From: Limonium bicolor
Lineage: Eukaryota > Streptophyta > Magnoliopsida > Caryophyllales > Plumbaginaceae
Direction of reading: 5' to 3'
DNA: 64,000 nt
Assembly (NCBI GenBank): GCA_023374045.1
Contig: CM041781.1
Span: 144,576,982-144,640,981 of the forward strand
Shown here: positions 1 through 12,870 of the stretch, piece by piece
How positions within the stretch are numbered: the stretch's first letter is position 1
How the letters are laid out: the number at the start of each line of letters is the position of its first letter
The notes under the pieces: model-generated
Databases searched by the model: none
The model's input: only the letters and a program-made list of their open reading frames with translations
Told to the model about the DNA's origin: nothing
Translations under genes and position numbers: made by a program

Positions 1-3000
1 TTACATATACATTGTATCGGTCTGATGGAGTAGATTCCCGAGCGACTACACATTACTATCCCTTTCCATTACCAACAACCAACATAACCTTCCAACTGTA
101 CCGAGTATTTACAAACTAATGCCGATAACAATTTCGGTCTTACTACACCTACTGTACATATACAACTTAAATGGCTCCCATGTACAAACGACTACCCCGT
201 CATACTCTCGAACGGCTTCCAGCTCCTTGTACCTGAAATAGAATTGGAAAAAAAGGGTGGGCCCCAAGGGGCTTAGCACCTTTGCTGGTATGGTAATCCC
301 GCAGCCCGCATGCTACCGGGCCATGCACAACTATTTGTCGTCTTGGCATGCGGTTGATTATATTTAATTCATGCAGGTACACCAATAACACAAAATACTG
401 TACAATCCACAACAGTGGTCACGACAAATACAGACAACACATCCACACCTAATAAATCACTCTTTGTGTTCTTTGACCCTAGAGTGTTTCTCCTCTAATG
501 GAGCTATTTCCTCAATAGACGACACTTACCCATTAATCGGGTTATCCATAAACGCCTCTTACTATAAACTGGGATTCGTATCCATGATCCACATACTCCA
601 CATTTTAACAACATATATCATCACATCACAATAAGCATTGCAGTACATCAATAACACATAACATAACGGGTACGGATCTCTTTAGGAACCACCCCAAACA
701 TAGTTAGTTCACTGGGAGAGCCTAGAGGATGCTGTCAAACTCTTGCTAAGCTCGTTTACATAACTCGTTACCGTCCTATTAGACGAACGGATAACTTAAC
801 ATAAAGATGGATCGGATATAGTGATCCGAACACAACATACATAATCCCCAACATACGTGAGTCCAGAGCCTTGGTTAAGCTCAGGGGTGATCGAAGACCA
901 ATGAAGGAAGACAACCAACAGAGAGGAAGCTGAAGAAACTGTATACCACAGCTCCCAAACAATGCGCGACCAGAAATACCGGATTCCTCACCCCCCCATA
1001 ATATATATATTCACAGATAAAGACTCCGCTGTGGAACCTATCACATCAGCACACAACACAGTATTACAACTGAGTTAATCACACAAAGGAGGGTCATACA
1101 TTTACAGCAACATCACACACAACATCACACAACTAACTCACAAATAGCCGTGGTTAGAACGTTCCTTAGGTTGGAAACGTTATTACCGGATACCGTTCTC
1201 TTACGTTTACCTAATAATGGTTAACTAGACCTTTCATACGCATTCGAGGTTACCGGTATCGGTACGCAAACACACAGCAACAATAACGACTGTAAACTCG
1301 TTTCATGAATTATCTTATAACGTGGCAAACATACAGAAAACAAATTGGCATACAAGCCGGTGTAATCCGGTAGGACACAGGTTACAAGAAAACCACACCT
1401 GTCACCGGGGTCCACTCTATCATGTCGACTTATGTTCCTCGAACAATTCTCGAACAACTGGTAACATTAAAGTTGCTTTCATTAACATTGGGGGTAACAT
1501 GTTTGTGTAACGTTGAACGACCATGGTTAACACCGTTAACTAGTTAAATCACTTCACATTTTTAACTTGTTTTACTCTCACATTTTACTACAACTTTTCA
1601 CCCACCTAATTGTCCTTATAACTCACCTAACATGTCCTTAACAACTTTATAACATCATTACTTATCAATCCCCATCATTTAACATCATTATTTAACCTTA
1701 AACTCAACTTTTAAAGTGGTCCGGGTCTTGGTCCCCAACTAAGGTCCCGGACCTTGTCATTGTAAAATCCTCAGGCTGTTTTCATGGGGTGGTCCGGGAC
1801 TTCATACAGGTCCTAGGTCCCGGACCAATGTAGGCAAATTCTCTCGGGGGTAAAACAGGGGGTGGTCCGGAACTTCTTACAAAACTTAAGTCCCGGAACA
1901 ATGTAGGCAAATTCTCTCGGCCCCTTTTTTGATGCATGGTCCGGGACATTACCCAAGACCTAGGTCCCTGACCACTGCTACAGATTTGCATTTTTAACAT
2001 TTTCTAAGTCTTGTTGTAATGGTTCTCCTTACCCATTATATGTATAGACTTCCCAAATGATCTTAGGTATATTTTAATGCCAAAATATCATCTTAAACAC
2101 ACCTAGTTCCTTGTCTAACTTGTTACACAATTTTCTCATAAAATTCACCAACATTTATAACATTTCTTACAAGGTTTCTAAATGGTGTTTCTCACCTATG
2201 ATAACCACTATCCCAAAATGCCTTCTCCTCACCATAACATCATCTCCCAAGCATCTTTTCTTACCAACCTAAACTCCTAGCTGATGTCTAAGTCCTTTTT
2301 GTTTCCTAGAACACCTTAAGACATGTTTTCCTCTCTAGTAAAACACTTGTTCATTTCTAACACTTCCTAGTTCACCAAAACTCATTTAAAATACTTAGAA
2401 CTTCTTATACATTTTCCAAATTTTGCCATGGGATCTCCTAGCACATAAACACTCCAAACACATAGTTTTCACCATTAAACATTCAAGAACACCTAAATCC
2501 ATCAAGAGCTTCCTCACACACAAAACTTCACCAAATTTACACCACATCACAATATAATGTACAATTTAATTGCTTGGCACTTAGGCCCTTAAATTGCCTA
2601 AACCTTAAGCACTGAATTTCCCACATAAATAATGCCTTTGACCTACAATTACATACAACAACACATATGTCCTTTAATAGTTTCCTTGAGAGCATTTTAC
2701 TAGGTCATTCACCATTGGCTCCTTAGGTATTTTATTAAGCAAATCAAGCTCACTTTTCCTAAGGAATTTTAAACTACATTGAGATAGTTTGTTTACCTCT
2801 TTTCCTCTCAAACTTCTTTCTTGTTTCCTTGAACCGAAAATCAGCAAGGAGTTTGATCACTTGTCAACTTTCTAATCAATATACATATAAGGGTAATGAG
2901 CTTAAGAATTCATACTTAAACTCATATACAAACCCTAGTTTAACATAAGTGTTTTAATACACTAAAACGATATTTACCTTTGAATTTGAAAGAGAACTTG

Positions 3001-4702
3001 AATATGTAACAAAAGAGGTTCCCACCAAGCCCTTGAATGATTGGAATGAGCTATGAATGAGCAAAAGAAAACACCATGAAGAAGGTGATTTCGGTCACTT
3101 ATGAAAACAAAAGGAAATGAAGTTTTTCTTTGAGTTTCCTTACCTTGAAGCAAAGGAGAACAACAAGGTGTGAAAAGATGAGCTCAAGCTTCTTCAATGG
3201 TGAATCTCCATGGAACCGAAATGAAGCTTTTGAAGATTTGAAAAGATAGAATTGAAGAGCTTGGCAAGACTAAGAGAATGGTGGTCTTGGTATTTGATTT
3301 GGCAAAGGGAGCTAGGAGATATAGGCTATGGAAGTTGAGAAATGGTGAAGTTGCTGTAGCATAACCGATGGAGATGGAAGGAGAAGATTGGAGACCGTGG
3401 GAAATGAAGAGGGAAAGGAGAGAATAAGAAGGAAACTTGCTTTTGGAGATATTTAAGTTAAAAGCAAATAGTGACTTTTGCTTTATCATTTACTTAACTT
3501 ATTTATTTGTTTAGGTGTGGTGAGTCACTCATGAAAACCGGCCCCTTTAGTGTTTTAGGCTAAGTCATGGTCTTTGTTGACCAACAAGACAACTGATATT
3601 GACTTATATTGTAAACTTGCTTATTTTTGTTACTATTCACGAACTAAGGCACATATTTGTGAAATTTTTTATTTCTCATTGATTTAGACTTCCTAATGTG
3701 ATACTAAGTAGTACATATATTAATTAAAGAGTAATAATGGTCATTTAGTGAAACATTCTACTGCATCCTAATACAATCCGATCTGATTTACTATCCTACA
3801 TTACCTGGTCTTGATTACAGAAGCTCGTGAGAGTAGAGAGAGAGAGAGAGAAATCCTTTAGTTGGAATCTAGTGTAAGTTTGATTGCCAAATGTTGCGTA
3901 TCTTATTTCGTGGGGGTACACCCCTATTTATAGTATTTTGGGCCTGGTTTCATGGTGCCAGCCTGTACCTTACATGTATAAGTACAGTTTTACCCTCTCC
4001 TAGTATCTTTGGCCGACCACTGACGGTCGGTTGTGCCATATTTTGTCTTGCCTAAGTCCTATTTTCATCCGGCTGGGTACGACCGGATGCCCTATGTGTT
4101 TCTACTTCCATCCGGCTAGAGCGGCCGGATGCTCTATGTATCTCTATTCTCATCCAGCTAGAGCGGCTGGAAGTTCTACGTGTCTTGTTTTGGCTTGATA
4201 CCATTTCTTCCCTTCTCATTTAGCCACTCAAAACTCATTTACAAGACAATTTTTCAAAAATGTGCTTTAAGTCTCCTTAACCTGTTTTCAAGCTTGGTTT
4301 TCTTGGGTAATTGATTTAACATGTCCATTAGCATGTTTATAAGGTCTGGGAATGACCTTTAGGTATTATACGAGGTTACACCAAGTCTAGAGCAAGTATT
4401 TGCCTAAATTGACTTTAAGGTGTTTTCTTGTGTTTTGTTTGGTTTAATTGTCTACAAAGGTTTCCTAAGGACTTAATTAGCCTTATAAAATCATAATTGA
4501 ATGTTATTAAGTCTTGGTAGGCTCATTGGGTCCTAACGAAGTTCACTCCGAGCTTAGAGCATATTATTGCCCAAATTGTCTTTTAGTGCTTTACTGTTTT
4601 TACTATGGTTTAAATTGTACACTGACGTTTCTAAGGCACTTTTTAACCTTTAAATATCATAGTTTAGTATTTAAACAATATATCAAGGTTTGGGGTATTT
4701 CA
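1..4702 (-). repeat. 3' LTR of element B (left end cut)
   Basis: Its inner edge is the LTR start TGAAATACCCC (minus strand) touching the polypurine tract at 4703. Bases 1-1000 match 9741-10620, the paired LTR. Short reading frames in it (for example 3184-3489 minus) recur at the same place in the other LTRs and coincide with a pyrimidine-rich leader-like stretch. I do not call them genes. A GA-rich microsatellite lies at about 3831-3851. Confidence 0.85.
1718..1973. repeat. LTR array of GGTCCGGGAC...GTCCCGGACC hairpin units (B)
   Basis: Four degenerate units start near 1718, 1791, 1864 and 1938, a period of about 73 bp. Each unit is an imperfect inverted repeat of GGTCCGGGAC and its complement about 30 bp apart, followed by a CCGAGAG-type spacer seen here as its complement CTCTCGG. 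The same array lies at the same place in the LTRs of A and C. Confidence 0.85.
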
Positions 4703-4719
4703 ATCTACCCCCCTTAAAA
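4703..4719 (-). other. Polypurine tract of element B
   Basis: On the minus strand the purine run CTTTTAAGGGGGGTAGAT directly precedes the 3' LTR start. This is the expected primer site for plus-strand DNA synthesis. Confidence 0.85.
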
Positions 4720-4739
4720 GAACTTCGTCCTCGAAGTTC
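4720..4739 (-). other. PPT-adjacent hairpin of element B
   Basis: Perfect 8 bp stem GAACTTCG/CGAAGTTC with a 4 nt loop, ending one base from the polypurine tract. The same structure sits at the same place in A, C and, in altered form, E. Confidence 0.75.
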
Positions 4740-4814
4740 ACACTTCCCACACATCATTGGATTAGAATACGGGGATTACTTGTAAAATAAAACTTCCATA
4801 ACCAAACATACTTT

Positions 4815-5096
4815 ACATCACAACCTCGGACTTAACGGTCCGGGGTCATATACACATCCATACATAACATAACATACTTACATGATAACCTCGGACTCAA
4901 CGATCCGGGTATCTTAACAACATTGTACTTGCATAACAACCCTTAGACTCTCCGGTCTGGGTAACATAACAACATTTAGAAACATAGGTCTAGGTAGCAT
5001 AACAACATTTAGAGACATAGGTCTAGGTAACATAACAACATTTAGACACATAGGTCTAGGTAACATAACAACTTTCAGAACTCATCCACATTAGGA
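4815..5096. repeat. Degenerate tandem repeats upstream of the PPT (B)
   Basis: A series of related units ending in variants of GGTCTAGGTAACATAACAAC. A clean 33 bp repeat starts at 4965, 4998, 5031 and 5064. Longer and older units with CGGACT...GGTCCGGG cores lie to the left. Equivalent arrays precede the PPT in A, C and E. Confidence 0.8.
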
Positions 5097-8000
5097 CTCA
5101 AGGTCAAAATAATATATATTACACATACCACATAACATGTCATAGCATGTATAACAATAAAAAATATCTTTGATATACACTGTGATCCCGAAGAACCCGG
5201 TCGCGATGGACACCTTATGTCCCCGTTCCTTTGGGAGATCAAACATTCACTTAAATTTAAGAAATTTCTTTATTTAAAGTATCTATCGAAGGTTTTTTTA
5301 AAAAAACCAATTGAAAATCCTTTTGAAAACGCATACAACTCCAAGTCCAACTTATGCTCTTTGCTTCTTTTCTTAGCGTGGTTAATTGTGACCACTTATA
5401 GGGAGCTTCAAGAGTCATCCAACCCTGATGTGATCAGCATCAGTGTTGAACTATCCTTCCAACCCAAATGTGTATTCGGCTTCCCTTGATCGCATGCAAA
5501 TCAAGTTCCCCCTCCCACTTCATTTTCAAGCATCAAATAATACACTCATTTCCAATTTTCTATCTTTTAGTCTTTCTAGTCATAATCATTACATCTCCAA
5601 GGATAGAACTCCGTCTATCAGTTATCTCCATTCACTTTAATCCGGTTACCTAGGGAATCTTATTCTCACTAGGTTCTATGTCGGTTTCATACCCTTTCAT
5701 GAATCACTATATTACATATATACATATATTTTATCAAAATACAACACACGGTTTTACATTTAGCATTATACGAACACATACTGTAGGGGTTTTAGCACCC
5801 CGAGAGTTTCTCTACTCCCAAATACTTGTACTAACACACAACAACTAACTAAGTAGTCACACTTATCACAATCACAATGGTATTTCGCATCTTCTGTGCG
5901 CAATTACCACAATTAAACCATGAATGAATGCGTATGTTTATGTTACGCACACACCAATCATCCCAAACAAATTATTTTGTGCTATGCACAACATAGTTCA
6001 CGTACGCTTGAACGGTAAAACACACTAAGCGGTTTTGTGCTCTACCCCCCTTAAAAGGGATTACGCCCACGTAATCAACCACTGAACATTGGTTTAAAAT
6101 GTTCTACCGTCGTGAAGTGTTTTAACTTCCACGTGGTCTGTTATACAATGTGTTCTGTTTAGAGGATCTTAACCATATTGGCGGTTTAGTCCGTATACCA
6201 AGAATTCTCATTGGAGTTTGCTATAACTCTTAACTGGTTTCGGTTCTGGCCTGTGAGGCTTCTAGGCATTAATAATTAGCCATTCACTCCTGTTCACTAT
6301 GCACATTCAACACTTGAATCGCTGGCTCACTAGTTTCTGCTACGCAACTCTTATAACTGTAGAGCTTAGTTTGCCCCATTCTTTATTCTTAATGTATTGT
6401 ACATCTCTAATTATCACCTTTATCTTGGTAATAACGGTTTCTCAACCAATGTGTGGTATCTCTGACCGTGCGCGAATTCGATGAGTTGTAAACTTCTATC
6501 CACTTCCATGATAAAATTACTGTGTACAGTACTATGTAATTCACAATGATTGACTTGATTCCTTCCGACTTACTGTCGGTTTAGGTTGAGCTACTACCCA
6601 ATGTGTAGTGCTCTCTCGGTTATTTCCCCCACTTGAGGTATATTCCATACCGATATTTGGTATCCCGTGTTACTACAGTCACTTATTGCTAATCACACCT
6701 CCATATTTGATTCTGTACAAGTATCATTTCATTGGTATGACATTGCATTTCCTATGCATCGGTCATTATAGCGTTATAAGTCTCTTTCTACTTCCACCAC
6801 CATTAACATTTCCCAAGTCCTAGCTATCCTACTCGATCATTACTGCACAAATGCAATACCAAAACACTCAGTCATACAGAGTGCAAAGGCGTAAACTCTT
6901 GGCAGTAAATCTCTTATGCGATTGCAATAGAAATTTACACTGTGTTTCACTAAGATTCTTATCTCATAATACTGGCTACTGGCTTACTGCATAGTTTATT
7001 GCTATCACTTACCGTTGTATCTCCACTGAGCCTAACTCATAACTGTGCTTAGTTGCCATATTATCGTTTAACGATACTTATACAACGGTCGCTTGCTGCG
7101 CACCGTGCTCTTACTGTCACATTAACTTCCACACACATACTTACATCATTAGTATTTTGGTTTGTCGTTCATTTGGATGACTACTGAATGCTCCTTGAGT
7201 GTTGATCACTCGGGTTACAAGCTGGCGTTATCCAGCCCAGTGCTTCACTTTATACACACATGCTACCAAACTAACTGTTCTCTCGCAATGACAACATGGT
7301 CAATCCTTAACATATTTCTTGAACTTGGTTAACACAACTACCGCTCTAGCGGTTTCACAGTATCGAGAGGTATCCCCACTCGTAAAGCAGTGGTTCGTTC
7401 TCCGCTCTATTTACCTGTACAACCTAGACTTCTACAATTGATTCAAATTTACATAACACATTTGCTTGTGGCTTAGTAGCCCTACTGCCTCGAGCTCTGG
7501 TCATTGTAGGCTGTCCACACACATTTACTTCTCTGTACAACATTACATGGTTAGAGGTTGTTTTGGGCTCCATGACAGGGTCGTTGCATAACGTTTCCTT
7601 TCATGGGATGCCCCTTAGGATTGTCAGTCCGTCTCCTGACAACTTATGTCTAAACTGGGTGTTAGTTTCAACCCTTGTGTTTCAGTCACGTAATTTCGTT
7701 CGACTATCGTTGATGCGAACACCCTTCAAGGATTGCTCCTGGGTGTTGCTAAGTTGTGCCATTACATCTGGTTCGCACTTATTGGCATATTCAGTTAGCC
7801 ACGCCGTTTTGCGTTCTTAACTGGCTTATTATCTTCTTCTGTGAAGATCAACATTTCCTGGTAGTGTAGGTACTCATTCTGGGAGTTTCATCCTGTTCAT
7901 TGCACATTAATGTGTCCACATTAGGCTTCTGCCTCGTCATGTATAGGCTGGGTCACCATTTCAGCCATCATGTTTATCCATCGAGGTTCTTAAGGCATAC

Positions 8001-8766
8001 GCTATGTCTTTACATAACAGTTAGTGCACTTCACACCTCCTGACTCTTAAACATTTCCTTGAAATGAATTCACTAATTCCTTTAGTCTCGTTAACTTAAC
8101 TGAGTTCCTTTACTTTAACCATTCTTGGTAATTCGTTGCTCTTGTTTGACTTTAACTGCTGTCCGTAGTACGGAGTCGACTACCTCCCGTTTTCCGGACT
8201 CTACTCGTATACATATGTGGGGTACCATACTGATACATTGCTACTTACCCGACTAACCCATAGGTAGGTCTGTCAAGCCCACAAGCTCTTATCGGAGTGC
8301 GGTCGTCCCACATTACAGTTGGTACACTCGTAGTGTCCGTCACACGCCTAGGTGAAGTATTCTGTTGTCAACTCCCATATATTGTCCTGTGACAATATGC
8401 ATTTTGTGCTTCCCGAACTTAATTATGGGAAGGTTTATCCACTGTTGTATCCTTATCAACTACTCTTGGGTTTACCGGTTTGGTTTTAAAAGAAGGTTAG
8501 AAAGAAGTATTGGTTTGAAAGAAACTTGGTTTTGAAAGAAAAGAGTTTGAAATAAATCTGAGTTTAAAAGAAAAAAAAATTTCATGGTTTCACAACGCCT
8601 TCTTGCCTTAACCAAGTCTAGCTTCTTGCTGACTGGTTTATTCCCACATACATTGGTTAGGCTGTTAAGCCCTTCCACGGTTATGATGATCTCCTTTAAC
8701 TTCATGTTACTTCACTAAGTACTTTGTATTTGCTAAAAATTCTCCTGAACAGCCCTGTTGTAGCAG

Positions 8767-8784
8767 CACTTGCCATGGCAAGTG
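8767..8784. other. 18 bp perfect palindrome in the interior of B
   Basis: CACTTGCCATGGCAAGTG lies about 835 bp inside the PBS end. The same palindrome is in A at 16375, and versions with changed centres are in C (39132) and D (11291). Confidence 0.8.
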
Positions 8785-9601
8785 CGCCATGGTAACTGGC
8801 TATCGGTTAAACACACACACCGGTTGCGGTATCATTTTTACCCGCACTGTCAGCAGTGGCCTTGTTGGCCCTCACTTGATCTTACTGTCTTGATAATAAT
8901 TCCTCTGGGTGACTTCTCGCTGTCTTCACATGATAATCATTAACTGGGGTGTTCCCCATTCTTGGAGTCCCCTTTTACTTAGTATTGTATTCTCCTCGTA
9001 GCCCATTCCACGCATTTGTCGTGGTTACTGAGACTTGTATCTTGTTTGGGTACTACGTTGTAGTTCATTAGTCGGTTGGTATACCGCCATTGTATTATTT
9101 ACCAACTGTGGTCCCGTAGACACTCGTCCCGGGTTCCATTATCTCACTTCTTGCCTGTTGCACGGTTGGTGCGTTGCAAGCTGGTTATCCTTGACTGCTC
9201 GGCATGTCGACCCAGGTTGTCGGAAATTCCATTCTCATATACACAAAATTCTTCATTCTTCGCTATTAATGCGGTTAACATTGTTTAGGTAGAAACCGTC
9301 TCCGGGAATCCCACTCTTCGGGATCTACCGTATGACTGGTTCTCCGTTGTCACAGAAGTACTTAATAACAGCCAGATCGGGTATTCCCGAGTATGAGAGG
9401 ACTTTCATCTCTCTGGCGTTGTTTCCCAAGTTATAAACAGGGATTGTGGAGGGCGGAAAGGATATTGTAGGTTTCCAGTACACACTGGTAATTCCTAACT
9501 AGCATATCTCTCACGCTATCACTCAACCCTTAACCCAAAGTACTAAAATCCTAACTCGGTACTTCCTAAGCTCGGTAATTCAGTCATCAGAGCGATACTT
9601 C

Positions 9602-9613
9602 GCTCTGATACCA
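9602..9613 (-). other. Primer binding site of B (initiator Met tRNA)
   Basis: Minus-strand TGGTATCAGAGC, complementary to the 3' end of plant initiator tRNA-Met, starts 5 bp from the LTR. It is one half of an inverted repeat (9586-9609) with 10 bp arms ATCAGAGCGA and TCGCTCTGAT. Confidence 0.88.
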
Positions 9614-9618
9614 CTTTT

Positions 9619-10620
9619 TGTAACACCCCAACTAACAACAACACACTTAACAACAAACTGCAGCGGAAAACATACTTCATCACATTACTTAACTCGTTGG
9701 TGTTACACGCCGATAACCACCCACAAGGCTAACAAGGCTATTACATATACATTGTATCGGTCTGATGGACTAGATTCCCGAGCGACTACACATTACTATC
9801 CCGTTCCATTACCAACAACCAACATACATAACCTTCCAACTGTACCGAATATTTACAAACTAATGCCGATAACAATTTCGGTCTTACTACACCTACTGTA
9901 CATATACAACTTAAATGGCTCCCATGTAGAAACGACTACCCCGTCCTACTCTCGAACGGCTTCCAGCTCCTTGTACCTGAAATAGAATTAGAAAAAAAGG
10001 GTGGCCCCCAAGGGGCTCAGCACCTTTGCTGGTATGGTAATCCCGCAGCCCGCATGCTACCGGGCCACACACAACTATTTGTCGTCCTGGCATGCGGTTG
10101 ATTATATTTAATTCATGCAGGTACACTAATAACACAAAACACCGTACAATCCACAACAGTGGTCACGACAAATACAGACAACACATCCACACCTAATAAA
10201 TCACTCTTTGTGTTCTTTGACCCTTGAGTGTTTCTCCTCTAATGGAGCTATTTCCTCAATAGACGACACTTACCCACTAATCCGGTTATCCATAAACGCC
10301 TCTTACTATAAACTGGGATTCGTATCCATGATCCACAACTCCACATTTTAACAACATATATATCACATCACAATAAGCATTGCAGTACATCAATAAACAC
10401 ATAACATAACGGGTACAGATCTCTTTAGGAACCGCCCCAAAACATAGTTAGTTCACTGGGAGAGCCTAGAGGATGCTGTCAAACTCTTGCTAAGCTCGTT
10501 TACATAACTCGTTATCGTCCTGTTAGACGAACGGATAACTTAACATAAAGATGGATCGGATATAGTGATCCGAACACAACATACATAATCCCCAACAGAC
10601 GTGAGTCAAGAGCCTTGGTT
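9619..10620 (-). repeat. 5' LTR of element B, cut by the gap
   Basis: Starts with the LTR terminus TGTAACACCCC (plus-strand view) and matches the left LTR from base 1 onward. It stops where the run of N begins. Confidence 0.85.
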
Positions 10621-11120
10621 NNNNNNNNNNNNNNNNNNNNNNNNNNNNNNNNNNNNNNNNNNNNNNNNNNNNNNNNNNNNNNNNNNNNNNNNNNNNNNNN
10701 NNNNNNNNNNNNNNNNNNNNNNNNNNNNNNNNNNNNNNNNNNNNNNNNNNNNNNNNNNNNNNNNNNNNNNNNNNNNNNNNNNNNNNNNNNNNNNNNNNNN
10801 NNNNNNNNNNNNNNNNNNNNNNNNNNNNNNNNNNNNNNNNNNNNNNNNNNNNNNNNNNNNNNNNNNNNNNNNNNNNNNNNNNNNNNNNNNNNNNNNNNNN
10901 NNNNNNNNNNNNNNNNNNNNNNNNNNNNNNNNNNNNNNNNNNNNNNNNNNNNNNNNNNNNNNNNNNNNNNNNNNNNNNNNNNNNNNNNNNNNNNNNNNNN
11001 NNNNNNNNNNNNNNNNNNNNNNNNNNNNNNNNNNNNNNNNNNNNNNNNNNNNNNNNNNNNNNNNNNNNNNNNNNNNNNNNNNNNNNNNNNNNNNNNNNNN
11101 NNNNNNNNNNNNNNNNNNNN
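10621..11120. other. Scaffold gap, 500 N
   Basis: Exactly 500 undetermined bases, which suggests a placeholder of unknown real size. The left side is in B's 5' LTR and the right side is the interior of a different element (D). Confidence 0.98.
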
Positions 11121-11739
11121 TGCCTTAACTCATGCATTCGTCCTTTAAGCGTTATTAGGGTTATGCTGTCTTTATTTGACTCTAGGTATTTTTTTATCGC
11201 CGGCATGGAAGGTATGATCCGACGTCCTTGTAGTTATCCACAGCTTGTAGGTCTTTACGGTATCCACCTTTATTCAGGTAACTGAAGCAGCACTTGTTGT
11301 AGCAAGTGCGCCATGCAGGTCGGATCATCATACAGTGTATGTTTATTGCGACAGAGTTTTACTCCTTCAACATTGTATACTTAGCGGTATTGTCTACCTC
11401 TCTTGTTGTCATTGGTATGGCGTCACTATCTTTCTTCGTCATCTTCCCGTGTTAGCAATGGTTGGTGTCGTGCGGTCTTTAAACAACCTCATCGAATATT
11501 TCAAGTGGACTTAACTGCTTACGTTAATTAATGTATTCCACTTCATGACATCTGCTCGTTATTTAGGCAGGTCATAATTTGTAGTTATTGTATGTTTTGG
11601 ACAGTTGTTAACGCCCTTCGGCGGACTAAGTAAAAACTAACTTACTACTCCTCACTGTACTATCTCACACCCTGTAACCCAAGGTTAATTTCGGTTGTAT
11701 TCAGTTCTCAAAGCGTAACTACGCTCTGATACCACTTTT
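11121..11739 (-). mobile_element. Element D interior fragment (5' part, minus strand)
   Basis: The region just inside the PBS of a minus-strand LTR element. Minus-strand sequence after the PBS resembles E's leader (the GCGTAGTTACGCT turn and a GAGAGATAGTA-like stretch) more than A, B or C. The palindrome-like CACTTG...CAAGTG is at 11291-11308. No coding sequence is recognised. The rest of D is lost beyond the gap. Confidence 0.7.
11723..11734 (-). other. Primer binding site of element D
   Basis: Minus-strand TGGTATCAGAGC, 5 bp inside the LTR boundary at 11740. It is part of an imperfect hairpin at 11707-11730. Confidence 0.85.
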
Positions 11740-11938
11740 TGTAACACCCCAACCTGAAACTCCACATCCTGAACGATGATAGCTCCCAACTTCAACTGGA
11801 TATGCAGCGGAATAAATACATAAAAATGGGTGGAGCTACAACGCCGTTAGTCACCCATGTGACTAATAAGGCTAACTCTAATTCAATTTACAACGATACG
11901 GTCTGAGCCCTGAATACAAACAGCTTAAAATATACAAT
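11740..11938 (-). repeat. Element D 5' LTR, part 1
   Basis: Begins TGTAACACCCC, 5 bp beyond the PBS. Element A interrupts it at 11939, and it resumes at 24258 after the ACAAT duplication. Confidence 0.8.
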
Positions 11939-12870
11939 TGAAATACCCCAAACCTTAATAAGTTGTTTAAACATTAAATAATAAATTATTAAGACTAAAA
12001 AGAGTCTCCGAAACATTAGTAAACAATTTGATAAATAGTAAATACAATTAATTGCCTAAAAGGCAATAAGGACAAAGTATGCTCTAAGCTTGGGATAATT
12101 TTGATTAAGGCTTGATGAACTTACCAAGACCTTACTTATATATTAATGAGCCTATTAAATAAATTATCAAAGAAAACCGAGCTTGGAAACAAGTTAAAAC
12201 ACAAAATGTGCTTTAAGGAGTCTTAAAGCACGTTTTTGAAAAATTGTCTTGTAAATGGGTTTTGAATGGCTAAATGTCCATCATTACTCTTTAATTAATA
12301 TGTGTACTACTTAGTATCACATTTGGAAGTTTAAATCAATGGGAAATCAAAAATCTCACTTTTATGTGCCTTGTTAGAATAGTAACTAAATGAGCTAGTT
12401 TGTAACATATGTTAACATGAGTAATTTAATTGAGCAATAAAGACTAAGTAACCCCTTATGTTAAATGGGGGCCGGTTTTGCATGAGGTGAGTCACCACCC
12501 TTGCTAACTGATTGAGTAAATAAGTAAGTAATCAAAAGCACTATTTGCTTACGTAAACAATTAATTCTTCAAAAGCATTTTGCAATCAGTGAATCCTCTT
12601 CATTCCTTCATTTGCTCAATTTCAACGTATCCCATCTTCCTCTTTCTCTCTTTCACGGTTGAACACACACCACCAACGTACATTCAAATCCTTGTAACTC
12701 CTGGCTCACTTGTCCAAATCAAAAACTAAGACCACCAATCTCTTAGTCTCGTCAACTCTTCAACTTGGTCCTTTCAAATCTTCAAGAGCTCCATTTTAGT
12801 GCCAGAGGAATCTCCATGGAAGGAGCTTGAGTTCATCTTTTCGTATATTATTGTGCTCCTTTGCTTCAAG

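Larger units (their letters stand above)
4703..9618 (-). other. Non-coding interior of element B
   Basis: 4.9 kb between PPT and PBS. Long stretches align with the interiors of A (15602-20561, opposite strand) and C (35331-39981), yet no reading frame is shared among them and none shows a retroelement domain. The longest open frame is 90 codons. Conserved sequence without conserved frame suggests an RNA role such as packaging, not a protein. Confidence 0.75.
1..10620 (-). mobile_element. Element B: LARD-like non-autonomous LTR retrotransposon
   Basis: Read on the minus strand, B runs 5' LTR (9619-10620, cut by the gap), PBS, interior (4703-9618), PPT, 3' LTR (1-4702, cut by the window edge). 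By comparison with 9741 onward, the window starts about 122 bp inside the LTR, so the full LTR is about 4.82 kb. The 4.9 kb interior has no gag, protease, RT or integrase motif that I can recognise on either strand. Long LTRs around a non-coding interior match the LARD class described in plants. Target duplications cannot be checked because both ends are cut. Confidence 0.85.

Noticed and set aside
4920..5090. Regular repeats considered as a CRISPR-like array
   Set aside because: These are 33 bp tandem units without distinct spacers, inside a plant retroelement.
10523..11206. Long frames across 10601-11206 and 59288-60104
   Set aside because: They consist almost entirely of N and carry no evidence.
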